Below, in pieces: positions 55,339-63,373 of a stretch of 64,000 nucleotides of DNA. The notes beneath the pieces were generated by a model, which was not told the origin of the DNA, searched no databases, and saw only the letters and a list, made by a program, of their open reading frames with translations. How positions within the stretch are numbered: position 1 is the stretch's first letter; the number at the start of each line of letters is the position of its first letter. The stretch is from Magnetospirillum sp. ME-1 (GTDB lineage: Bacteria; Pseudomonadota; Alphaproteobacteria; Rhodospirillales; Magnetospirillaceae): assembly GCF_002105535.1 (NCBI RefSeq), contig NZ_CP015848.1, forward strand, positions 3,018,926-3,082,925. The letters are read 5' to 3'. A program made the translations under genes and the position numbers.

Positions 55339-56712
55339 TTACCGCTGGGCCGGGCGATAGAGCGACAGGCCGCGCAGCAGATCCAGGGCCCGGGCCAGCT
55401 GGTAGTCCTGGGCCGGGTCGCCCAGCTTGATGGGGGCCGGCGCCTCGGCCTTGCCGCCTTCACCCTTGGGCTCGGGGGCCTTGGACTCAGGCGCCGGGGC
55501 CTTGGGCTCGGCGGCGGGCTTGGGCTCCTTGGATTCGGGCTTGGCCTTGTCGCCGTTGGGATTGGGCAGGGCCTTGCGCAAGCTGGCCTCGGAGCGGCGC
55601 TCCACGGCGGCGCCGGCGATGGGCTCCACCTTGGATTGGGCGGCCTTGATGTCGGGCTCGATGCCCACCGCCTGGATGGAGCGGCCCGACGGCGTGTAGT
55701 AGCGGGCCGTGGTCAGGCGCAGCGAGCCGTGGCCGTGCAGGGGCATCAGGGTCTGCACCGAGCCCTTGCCGAACGAGCGGGTGCCCAGCAGCACGGCGCG
55801 CTTGTGGTCCTGCAGCGCGCCGGCGACGATTTCCGAGGCCGAGGCCGAACCGTCGTTGATCAGCACCACCAGCGGCAACCCGTCGGCGATGTCGCCGGGG
55901 CGCGCATTGAAGCGCTGGGTATCCTCGGGACGGCGCGAGCGGGTCGACACGATCTCGCCCTTGTCCAGGAAGTCGTCGGACACCGCCACCGCCTGGTCCA
56001 GCAGGCCGCCGGGATTGTTGCGCAGGTCGATGACGAAGCCGGTCGGCGTCTTGCCGATGTCCTTCTTCAGCTGACCCATGATGCGCACCAGATCGGCGTG
56101 GGTGGTGGCGCTGAACTGCGAGATGCGGATATAGCCGATATCGCCGTGGGTCTGGCCCTTGACGGTCTGCACCTTGATGACCGCGCGGGTCAGCTTGATG
56201 TCGAAGGGCTGCTCCACGCCCGAACGGCGCACGGTCAGCTTGATGTCGGTGTTGACGGTGCCGCGCATGCGGTCCACCGCTTCCGACAGCGACAGGCCCT
56301 GGACCGGCTCGCCGTCCAGGTGGGTGACGAAGTCGCCGGGCTGCATGCCGGCGCGGTAGGCCGGCGTGTCGTCGATGGGCGAGACCACCTTGACCCAGCC
56401 GTTCTCCATGGTCACTTCCAGGCCCAGCCCGCCGAACTCGCCACGGGTCTGGATGTCCATGTCCTTGGAGTTCTTGGGGTTGAGGTAGGCCGAGTGGGGG
56501 TCGAGCGAGGCCAGCATGCCGTTCAGGGCGGCCTCGATCAGCTCCTCGTCATTGACGGGTTCCACATACTCGCTGCGGACCTTTTCCAGCACTTCGCCGA
56601 ACAGGTCGAGAAGCTTGTAGGTTTCCTTGCGCTCGGCGGCGGAAACGGGGGTGAGGGCGGTCGTCGACAGCAGGGCGAAGCTGCCCGCCGCGATCAGAAT
56701 CTTGCGAATCAT
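55339..56712 (-). CDS. ctpA: Carboxy-terminal processing protease CtpA (S41)
   Basis: A 457-residue periplasmic protease with signal peptide (about residue 25). A PDZ domain (LGLEVTMENGWVKVVSPIDDTPAYRAGMQPGDFVTHLDGE) precedes the S41 core with the Ser-Lys dyad: NDGSASASEIVAGAL (Ser) and GTRSFGKGSVQT (Lys). The last 80 residues are Lys/Pro/Glu-rich low complexity (PEPKAPAPESKAPEPK), unlike many homologues. CtpA trims periplasmic and membrane proteins, often including peptidoglycan hydrolases. Its start overlaps the envC stop by 4 nt, so the protease and the amidase activator are made together. Confidence 0.93.
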   Translation of the reverse strand: MIRKILIAAGSFALLSTTALTPVSAAERKETYKLLDLFGEVLEKVRSEYVEPVNDEELIEAALNGMLASLDPHSAYLNPKNSKDMDIQTRGEFGGLGLEVTMENGWVKVVSPIDDTPAYRAGMQPGDFVTHLDGEPVQGLSLSEAVDRMRGTVNTDIKLTVRRSGVEQPFDIKLTRAVIKVQTVKGQTHGDIGYIRISQFSATTHADLVRIMGQLKKDIGKTPTGFVIDLRNNPGGLLDQAVAVSDDFLDKGEIVSTRSRRPEDTQRFNARPGDIADGLPLVVLINDGSASASEIVAGALQDHKRAVLLGTRSFGKGSVQTLMPLHGHGSLRLTTARYYTPSGRSIQAVGIEPDIKAAQSKVEPIAGAAVERRSEASLRKALPNPNGDKAKPESKEPKPAAEPKAPAPESKAPEPKGEGGKAEAPAPIKLGDPAQDYQLARALDLLRGLSLYRPAQR

Positions 56713-58226
56713 CCACTAGCCTTACTTTTTTGTGCCATGAGCCAAGGCAACGGGTTGACCGGCTGGCCATTGCGGCGCAGCTCTACATATAGGTTGGGCT
56801 TGCTGTCGTCCTGCCCCATGACGCCGACGGGCTCGCCCGTCAACAGCTTCTGGCCGACCGCGCAATCGATCTGCGCCATTCCCGCCAGCAGGGTATGATA
56901 GCCCTCGCTGTGTTCGATGATCAAGAGAAGGCCGTAACCCCTGAACGGACCAGCAAAAGCCACGTGTCCGTCATAGGGCGCGATCACTTGCGCCGCCTTG
57001 CGGGTGTTGATGGTGATGCCTTTGGAGACGTGGCCGACGTCGTTGGGCTGGCCGTAGGTTTCGACCACCCGGCCGCGGGCAGGATAGGGCAGCCGCCCCT
57101 GGGCCTGGCTGAACGGTCTGTCGTTTTTGACCGGGCGGGTGGCGGCGGCTTCGCGCGACGCCACCTCGGCCTCGTGGGCGGCCTTTTCGGCGGCCAGCTG
57201 CTTTTCCTTGGCCTCGGCCTGGGCCTTCAGCTCGGCTTCCTGGGCGGCCCTGGCGGCGGCCTCCTGGCGGGCTCTCGCCTCGGCGGCGGCCTGCTGGGCG
57301 GCCTTGCTGGCCTCCTCGTCGCGGGCCTTGGCTTCGGCCACGGCCTGCTGCGCCGCCTTTTGCGCCGCCAGCTCGGCGTCGCGGGCGGCTTTCTGGGCGG
57401 CCAGCTCGGCGTCGCGGGCGATGCGCCGCGCCGTGGCCTCGGTCTCGCGGGCCAGCTTTTCCGCGGCGGCCTTGGCGGCGGCCTCGGCCAGCCGGCGCTC
57501 GCGCTCCTGGTCCAGGCGCGACAGCAGATCGCGCAGATCCTCGGCCTGGCTGCCCAGATCCTGCAGACGGGCCTCGAGCGCGCGGCGTTCCTGCTCGGTG
57601 GCGTTCTGCACCTGGAACTTGCGTTCGAACATGTCCTTGATGCGGACATGCTCGCGCTCCAGCGAGCCCGTGGTGGTGGCGATCAGCTTGCGCTGCTCGC
57701 TGATTTCGGTGCGCAGCTTGGCGACGCCGTCGATCTCGACGCGCAGGTCGCGGGCCGATTGCTCGATCTGGGGCACGGCGGCGCGCAGCAGGATGGCCGA
57801 GCGCACGGTGTCGGCGGGGCTTTGCGGCTGGGCGATCAGGGCCTCGGTGGGGCGCCAGGCCAGGCGCTGGAGCGCGGTGAGCACGCCGACCATCTGGCGC
57901 GAGCGGCGCTCCAGCGCGTCCGAGCGGCTGACTTCCCGCTTGCGCAGGTCCTCCAGCTGGGTTTCCAGCTCGGACAGCAGGTCCTCGCTCTCCTGGGCGG
58001 CACGGGCGGCCTTGACCATGTCGGCACGCAGCCGCACCGTCTCGGCCGACAGTTCCTCGGCCTTGCGCCGCACGTCCTCGTGCGCGGCGCGCGAGCGCTC
58101 CAGCTGGCCTTCCAGTTCACGCAGGCGCTCGCCGGCATCCACCGGGCGGTCCCAGGTGGCGAAAGCGGGCGCCGCCCCGGCCAGGAGCAGCGCCGTTGCG
58201 AAGAGGGCTCCCTTAACCCGCCGCAC
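56709..58226 (-). CDS. envC: EnvC-like murein hydrolase activator with degenerate LytM domain
   Basis: A 505-residue protein with signal peptide (APAFA-TW, about residue 23). A long coiled coil (about 30-370) is extremely Ala/Glu/Lys-rich and contains near-identical units RDAELAAQKAA in tandem. The C-terminal M23/LytM fold (about 385-500: GRVVETYGQPNDVGHVSKGITI, LLIIEHSEGYHTLLAGM, NLYVELRRNGQPVNP) lacks the zinc ligands, with S-K-G in place of H-x3-D and Y-V-E in place of HxH. This is the pattern of amidase activators such as EnvC, not active peptidases. Its start overlaps the gpmI stop by 14 nt. Confidence 0.9.
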   Translation of the reverse strand: MRRVKGALFATALLLAGAAPAFATWDRPVDAGERLRELEGQLERSRAAHEDVRRKAEELSAETVRLRADMVKAARAAQESEDLLSELETQLEDLRKREVSRSDALERRSRQMVGVLTALQRLAWRPTEALIAQPQSPADTVRSAILLRAAVPQIEQSARDLRVEIDGVAKLRTEISEQRKLIATTTGSLEREHVRIKDMFERKFQVQNATEQERRALEARLQDLGSQAEDLRDLLSRLDQERERRLAEAAAKAAAEKLARETEATARRIARDAELAAQKAARDAELAAQKAAQQAVAEAKARDEEASKAAQQAAAEARARQEAAARAAQEAELKAQAEAKEKQLAAEKAAHEAEVASREAAATRPVKNDRPFSQAQGRLPYPARGRVVETYGQPNDVGHVSKGITINTRKAAQVIAPYDGHVAFAGPFRGYGLLLIIEHSEGYHTLLAGMAQIDCAVGQKLLTGEPVGVMGQDDSKPNLYVELRRNGQPVNPLPWLMAQKSKASG

Positions 58227-59775
58227 GGAGGGTCTGGCGAAGCAGGGATTGCCCGCTCATCTCGGCCGGCTGGGCAAGACCCAGCAGGGCCAGCAGGGTG
58301 GGCGCCACGTCGGCCAGCCGGCCGTCGCCGATGGAGGTCACGCCGGCGGGCGGGGCGACCAGCACGGCGGGCACCGGGCCGGTGGTGTGGGCGGTATGGG
58401 GCTCGCCGGTGGCGGGGTCCTTCATCTGCTCGGCGTTGCCGTGGTCGGCGGTGACCAGCATGGTGCCGCCCGCCTTGGTCACGGCGGCCTCCAGCCTGCC
58501 TAGGCATGCGTCCACGGTCTGCGCCGCCGTGATGGCGGCCGTCATGAAGCCGGTATGGCCGACCATGTCGCCGTTGGCGTAGTTGACGACGATGACGTCG
58601 AAGGTGCCGGCCTCGATGGCGGCCACCAGTTTGTCGGTGACCTCGACCGCGCTCATCTCGGGCTGCAGGTCGTAGGTGGCGACCTTGGGGCTGGGAACCA
58701 GGATGCGCTCCTCGCCGGGATATACCGTTTCCTCGCCGCCGTTGAAGAAGAAGGTGACGTGGGCGTACTTCTCGGTCTCGGCGATGCGCAACTGGGTGAG
58801 GCCGGCGCGGCTCAACACCTCGCCCAGGATGTTGGACAGCGTCTCGGGCCCGAACAGGGTGTCGAGGAAGGCGTTCAAATCCTTGGAATACTCGGTGAGG
58901 CCCAGGCGGGCGGCGAACGCCACCTGGCGGGCGCGGGCGAAGCCGTCGAAGGCCGGGTTGACCAGGCAGTCGAGAATCTCGCGCGCCCGGTCGGCGCGGA
59001 AATTGCCCATCAGCAGGCCGTCGCCGTCCTTCATGCCCTGGTACGGGCCGATCACGGCGGGCAGCATGAACTCGTCGGTCTTGGACTCGGCATAGGAGGC
59101 GGCGATGGCCGCCAGCGGATCGGCGGCCGTCACGCCCTTGGCCTCGACCAGGGCGTTCCAGGCGAGCGAGACGCGGTCCCAGCGCTTGTCGCGGTCCATG
59201 GCGTAATAGCGGCCCGATACGGTGGCGACCTGGACATCATGGCCGGCGACGTCGGCCAGGAAGCGCTCCATGAAGCCCTTGGCGCTGGACGGCGGGGTGT
59301 CGCGGCCATCGAGGAAGGCGTGGACCTTCACGGGCACGCCGGCATCGGCGATGGTCCGCGCCAGGGCGGCCAGATGGTCCTGGTGGGAATGCACGCCGCC
59401 CGGGCTCAACAGCCCCATCAGGTGCATGGCGCCGCCCTTGGCCTTGACGGCGGCGATGGCCCTGGTCAGCACCGGATTGGCGGCCAGCGAGCCGTCGGCC
59501 ACGGCGGCATCGATGCGCGGCAGGTCCTGCATCACCACCCGTCCGGCCCCCAGATTCATGTGGCCCACCTCGGAATTGCCCATCTGGCCATCGGGCAGTC
59601 CCACCTGCAGCCCCGAACTGTGCAGCAGGGCATGGGGATAGCGGCCGAGGAAGCGGTCCCAGTTTGGGGTGTCGGCCTGGGCGATGGCGTTGTCGGCGGC
59701 GTCTTCGCGCCAGCCCCAGCCGTCCAGGATGCACAGAACGACGGGACGGGGGCGGCGGGGGGCGGCGGAGGGCAT
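58213..59775 (-). CDS. gpmI: 2,3-bisphosphoglycerate-independent phosphoglycerate mutase
   Basis: A 520-residue GpmI. Motifs: VVLCILDGWGWRE (first metal site), DGQMGNSEVGHMNLGAG with the phospho-acceptor serine, and VTADHGNAEQM near the C-terminus. It interconverts 3- and 2-phosphoglycerate with bound manganese. The ATG at 59775 is used because the family starts here; the frame extends 15 codons upstream. Its 3' end overlaps envC, an arrangement in which central metabolism and cell-wall remodelling share a transcript. Confidence 0.95.
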   Translation of the reverse strand: MPSAAPRRPRPVVLCILDGWGWREDAADNAIAQADTPNWDRFLGRYPHALLHSSGLQVGLPDGQMGNSEVGHMNLGAGRVVMQDLPRIDAAVADGSLAANPVLTRAIAAVKAKGGAMHLMGLLSPGGVHSHQDHLAALARTIADAGVPVKVHAFLDGRDTPPSSAKGFMERFLADVAGHDVQVATVSGRYYAMDRDKRWDRVSLAWNALVEAKGVTAADPLAAIAASYAESKTDEFMLPAVIGPYQGMKDGDGLLMGNFRADRAREILDCLVNPAFDGFARARQVAFAARLGLTEYSKDLNAFLDTLFGPETLSNILGEVLSRAGLTQLRIAETEKYAHVTFFFNGGEETVYPGEERILVPSPKVATYDLQPEMSAVEVTDKLVAAIEAGTFDVIVVNYANGDMVGHTGFMTAAITAAQTVDACLGRLEAAVTKAGGTMLVTADHGNAEQMKDPATGEPHTAHTTGPVPAVLVAPPAGVTSIGDGRLADVAPTLLALLGLAQPAEMSGQSLLRQTLRAAG

Positions 59776-59850
59776 GGTGTTCGAGCCTGTTATGACGAAG
59801 GTGGGGCGGCTGGCCCGCACCTTATACGTAATCGGCCTTTTCCGCCAGTT

Positions 59851-60846
59851 CTAGGCTGCGGGAAGCCTTTGCCGCAGGGGGGCGGGCAGCGTCGTGAGAA
59901 CCAGGCGGCGCACGTGATGCCAGAAGGCCGACAGGCTGAGCAGCAGCGAGCCCACCACCAGGGCGGTGAGCGCGAAGGCCTCGGCCGAGGAACCGGCGGC
60001 CTCGAACAGGGTGGTGGCGGCGTACAGCACATAGGCCAGCGCCGAGACCAGCAGGGCCCGGCGGTCCACCGCCAGGGCGACGATGGCCAGCACCAGATAG
60101 ACGGCCACCGCTCCGGCTGCGCCGGCCACGCCGCTGCCGCCGCCCAGGGCCGAGAACACCGGATGGACGATCATGGGCGCGGCGGCCAGATGCAGCCAGA
60201 ACGCCACGTCGGACCGGCGGGTCTTGCGCGCCAGATCGCCGGCATCCCACTTGAGCGCCAGGGCGAACAGGGCCAGCCCGGCGACAAAGACCAGGGGCAG
60301 GACGAAATCGCGGAGCGCCGGAACCAGGGCGAGGCCGAGCGCCAGCAGGGCACCGGCGGCGCTTCCGGCTCCGGCGGCGATGGTGATGGGGACCATGAAG
60401 CGCTTCCAATGGCCCCAGGCGGCCAGGGCGGCGATGGCGGCCGAGGCGGCGACGCCGTAACCACCCCGGGCGAAGTCGTCCACCCCCACCACGCCCAGCC
60501 CGGCGGAGAACACCCCGTAGACGAAGGCCAGCAGCAAGGCGAGGCTGGGCAGGGCCATGCGGCGCTTGCGGGTGAAGTACTCGGCGAAGGCCCACGAGGC
60601 CACGGCCACCGAGGCGCCGCCAAGGATCGGGCTGATCTTGCCCGCCAGCCAGCCCAGCGCCGAGAGCAGCAGCACGGCGGCGATGGTGACGAAGATGTCG
60701 TTGAAGCTGGTGACGAGGCGCACGCTCTCCTCGTCCGCCTCGTGGGCCGACTGCCGCCGGGCGACGAAGGCGCGGAAGGCTGTCGCAGCATCGCGGCTGA
60801 GGATGCCTTCCCCTACGGCCGCGTCGAGATCGTCATCGGTGTACAT
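59851..60846 (-). CDS. Multi-pass membrane protein, DUF2157-like
   Basis: A 331-residue protein. The first 50 residues are cytoplasmic and helical (TDDDLDAAVGEGILSRDAATAFRAF), a DUF2157-type start; ten or so hydrophobic segments follow, separated by short loops. No catalytic motif is seen. AAGGGAT lies upstream of the ATG at 60846. It lies 26 nt after a hypothetical gene on the same strand. Function unknown. Confidence 0.7.
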   Translation of the reverse strand: MYTDDDLDAAVGEGILSRDAATAFRAFVARRQSAHEADEESVRLVTSFNDIFVTIAAVLLLSALGWLAGKISPILGGASVAVASWAFAEYFTRKRRMALPSLALLLAFVYGVFSAGLGVVGVDDFARGGYGVAASAAIAALAAWGHWKRFMVPITIAAGAGSAAGALLALGLALVPALRDFVLPLVFVAGLALFALALKWDAGDLARKTRRSDVAFWLHLAAAPMIVHPVFSALGGGSGVAGAAGAVAVYLVLAIVALAVDRRALLVSALAYVLYAATTLFEAAGSSAEAFALTALVVGSLLLSLSAFWHHVRRLVLTTLPAPLRQRLPAA

Positions 60847-60872
60847 GGGAGATCCCTTCGCCTTTTCTTTCC

Positions 60873-61463
60873 TTAGCGCCAGCCCACTTCGCGGGCCAGG
60901 GCTTCCAGCACCGAGGAGGAGGCTTCCCATTCCTCGGGCGGGGGCGCGCCGTCGGACTGGGCGGCGGCGCGCGCCGTGGCGATGGTTTCGGCCAAGGGGG
61001 CCAGACCCACGGCGGCGCGGCGGGCATCGACCTCGGCTTCGTCCTCGATGGGGAGCGGCGAGAGCTTGCCGTTCCGCCAGTCCAGCTGGGTGCCGAATTT
61101 CTGCGGGCGGCCTTCCAGCGCCCGGATGCGGTCTTCCAGCATGGCGGCGTGACGCCGGGGCACCTCGTCGCGGTTGGCGGCGGATTTCAGCAATCCTAAG
61201 CAGCGGCGCATGAAGCTGGGCCGCGATACGGCGTGCATGGACACCAGCCAGGCGGCCTCGGCTCCGTCGGGACCGGCGGCATCGGCGGTGGGCCAGCCCT
61301 CGTCGTCGACGATCAGTTCCAGCTCGCGGGCATTGGCTTCGTGCAGGCGGCGCAGTTGCGGCGGATACCCGCCCACCGGCTCGCCCGATTGCAGCAATTC
61401 ATGGCGCAACGCCTGCTCGGCGTCCTTCAACGCCAGTAAGCGGTGGCGGAAATGTCCGGCCAA
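60873..61463 (-). CDS. Hypothetical soluble protein (DUF6624-like)
   Basis: A 196-residue soluble protein with a distinctive pattern: DDEGWPTADAAG, then AAWLVSMHAVSRPSFMRRCL, RHAAMLEDRIRALEGRPQKFGTQLDW and PLPIEDEAEVDARRAAVGLAPLAE. This spacing of W-P, AAWL--HA, DR---G-PQ-(F/Y)GTQ and PIED--VD-RR--GL matches the DUF6624 family as I know it; function unknown. Immediately upstream of the multi-pass protein gene and probably co-transcribed with it. A family 3 repeat lies upstream. Confidence 0.75.
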   Translation of the reverse strand: MAGHFRHRLLALKDAEQALRHELLQSGEPVGGYPPQLRRLHEANARELELIVDDEGWPTADAAGPDGAEAAWLVSMHAVSRPSFMRRCLGLLKSAANRDEVPRRHAAMLEDRIRALEGRPQKFGTQLDWRNGKLSPLPIEDEAEVDARRAAVGLAPLAETIATARAAAQSDGAPPPEEWEASSSVLEALAREVGWR

Positions 61464-61564
61464 GGGCGGCGCTCCACAAGGGGTAAGACCAGTGCGACGC
61501 CCAGGCAGATATTCGATTTATGGGGCGAGATCAACAAATTGCTGGTCGCTACCATCCCATTGGC

Positions 61565-61624
61565 CGTCATGGCCGGGCTTGACCCGTCCATCCATGGACC
61601 CCCGGGTCAAGCCCGGGGGTGACG
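61565..61624. repeat. Interspersed inverted repeat, family 3
   Basis: A 60-bp element CGTCATGGCCGGGCTTGACCCGTCCATCCATGGA followed by CCCCCGGGTCAAGCCCGGGGGTGACG; the arms GGGCTTGACCCG and CGGGTCAAGCCC are perfect inverses. It lies in the 176-bp gap before the mcd 3' end. Related in ends to families 1 and 2 but with a different core. Confidence 0.85.
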
Positions 61625-61639
61625 ACGGAATGAGTGGGG

Positions 61640-63298
61640 TCAGTCGCGGGCGCCCGACAGCAGGCCGCGGGCGATGACCTGGGCCTGGATCTCGGCGGCG
61701 CCCTCGAAGATGTTGAGGATGCGGGCGTCGCACAGGATGCGCGAGATGGGGTATTCCTCGGCATAGCCGTTGCCGCCGTGCACCTGCAGCGCATTGTCGG
61801 CGTTGGCCCAGGCGACGCGGGCGGCGAGCAGCTTGGCCATGCCGGCCTCGATGTCGCAGCGGTGCCCCTCGTCCTTCTCGCGGGCCGAGAAGTAGGTCAG
61901 CTGGCGGGCGACCATGGTCTCGACCGCCATCCAGGCGATCTTGCCGCCGACGCGGGGGAACTCGTAGATGGGCTTGCCGAACTGGACGCGCTCGTTGGCA
62001 TACTTCAGGCCCACTTCCATGGCGCACTGGGCGACGCCCACGGCGCGGGCCGCGGTCTGGATGCGGGCCGATTCGAAGGTTTCCATCAGCTGCTTGAAGC
62101 CCTGGCCCTCGACACCGCCCAGCAGGTTGGCGGCGGGAACCTTGAAGCCGTCGAAGCCCAGCTCGTATTCCTTCATGCCGCGATAGCCCAGCACCCTGAT
62201 CTCGCCGCCGGTCATGCCCTCGGCCGGGAAGGGATTGTCTTCCGTGCCGCGCGGCTTGGGCGCGATCAGCATGGACAGGCCCTTCCAATCCTTGGTGTTG
62301 GGATCGGTGCGGGTGAGCAGGGTCATCACGTCGGTGCGGGCCGCGTGGGTGATCCAGGTCTTGTTGCCGGTGACCACATACTCGTCACCCTGTTTGACGG
62401 CGCGGGTGCGAAGCGAGCCTAAGTCGGAGCCGGTATTGGGCTCGGTGAACACGGCGGTGGGCAGGATCTCGCCCGACGCGATCTTGGGCAGCCAGTACTG
62501 CTTCTGCTCCTCGGTACCGCCGAGGCGGATCAGCTCGCCGGCGATCTCGGAGCGGGTGCCCAGGCTGCCCACGCCGATATAGCCGCGCGACAGCTCTTCC
62601 GTCACCACGCACATGGACATCTTGCCCAGGCCCAGGCCGCCGTATTCCTCGGGCAGGGTCAGGCCGAACACGCCCATCTCGGCCACGTGGTCCACCACCT
62701 CGATGGGGATCAGCTCGTCTTTCAGGTGCCATTCGTGGGCGTGGGGGATGACCTCGTTCTCGGCGAACGAGCGGAACTGGTCGCGGATGAGGACCAGGGT
62801 CTCGTCCTCCAGGCCCGGCTCGCCGAAATGGTGGCCGTCGCGGATCAGCTCGGCGATGCGGGTGCGCACGGCCGACGTGCAGCCGGCGCGGCGGAAGGTG
62901 GAGGTGGCGTCGTTGGAGAACTCGTGCACGGCCTTGGCGTCGAGGCCCAGATCGCCGGGACGCACCATCTCGCCCTGGCTCATGGGAATGCCGCCGTAGA
63001 TCTGGGCGGTGTATTCGCCGAACGCCGCCTGGAGCATCAGGGTTTCCAGTTCGCCCAGCTTGCCCTCGCCCGATAGGCGCTTGGCCCAGCCCAGCATCTG
63101 CTGCAGGGCGGCGACGTAAGTGGCCAGCCAGGCATAGCCGTGGGCGGCGGTCTGGTTGGCGTCGAACAGGGCGCCGTTGACCTTGCCGTCCTTGCTGACC
63201 ATGGCGGTGACATTGGCCTTGGCGGCCAGCCGCAGCTTGTCGAGCACCGCGACGGCGGACTCGCAGGTGGGGATCAGATCGGGAAGCAGGATGGTCAT
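61640..63298 (-). CDS. mcd: Methylsuccinyl-CoA dehydrogenase (Mcd)
   Basis: A 552-residue acyl-CoA dehydrogenase with an unusual N-terminal domain of about 150 residues (ESAVAVLDKLRLAAKANVTAM, GYAWLATYVAALQQMLGWAKRL), as in (2S)-methylsuccinyl-CoA dehydrogenase. The core has EEYGGLGLGKMSMCVVTEELSRGYI, TGNKTWITHAARTD and the C-terminal NIFEGAAEIQAQVIARGLL with the catalytic glutamate. It oxidises methylsuccinyl-CoA to mesaconyl-CoA in the ethylmalonyl-CoA pathway. The ATG at 63298 is right because the frame further upstream translates a terminator hairpin. It lies downstream of ccr, whose pairing supports the assignment. Confidence 0.88.
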   Translation of the reverse strand: MTILLPDLIPTCESAVAVLDKLRLAAKANVTAMVSKDGKVNGALFDANQTAAHGYAWLATYVAALQQMLGWAKRLSGEGKLGELETLMLQAAFGEYTAQIYGGIPMSQGEMVRPGDLGLDAKAVHEFSNDATSTFRRAGCTSAVRTRIAELIRDGHHFGEPGLEDETLVLIRDQFRSFAENEVIPHAHEWHLKDELIPIEVVDHVAEMGVFGLTLPEEYGGLGLGKMSMCVVTEELSRGYIGVGSLGTRSEIAGELIRLGGTEEQKQYWLPKIASGEILPTAVFTEPNTGSDLGSLRTRAVKQGDEYVVTGNKTWITHAARTDVMTLLTRTDPNTKDWKGLSMLIAPKPRGTEDNPFPAEGMTGGEIRVLGYRGMKEYELGFDGFKVPAANLLGGVEGQGFKQLMETFESARIQTAARAVGVAQCAMEVGLKYANERVQFGKPIYEFPRVGGKIAWMAVETMVARQLTYFSAREKDEGHRCDIEAGMAKLLAARVAWANADNALQVHGGNGYAEEYPISRILCDARILNIFEGAAEIQAQVIARGLLSGARD

Positions 63299-63328
63299 GG
63301 CGGCGTCCTTAAAGAACGATTGGAAATG

Positions 63329-63363
63329 AAAAAAACCCTCTCCCGGCGTGGGGAGAGGGTTTT
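63329..63363 (-). terminator. Intrinsic terminator after ccr
   Basis: On the minus strand AAAACCCTCTCCC-CACGCC-GGGAGAGGGTTTT is a perfect 13-bp stem with a 6-nt loop and a run of seven T. It follows the ccr stop codon by 10 bp and lies 31 bp before the mcd start, so ccr transcription should end here or partly read into mcd. Confidence 0.92.
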
Positions 63364-63373
63364 CACTCAAGGT

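Noticed and set aside
54181-56898. 905-codon plus-strand frame opposite yibQ and ctpA
   Set aside because: Composition (Leu/Gly/Arg/Gln runs) is a mirror of the Pro/Lys-rich and PDZ coding of the minus strand; no motifs.
58555-60876. 773-codon plus-strand frame opposite gpmI and the membrane protein
   Set aside because: Shadow of two minus-strand genes; His/Gly/Gln-rich without conserved motifs.
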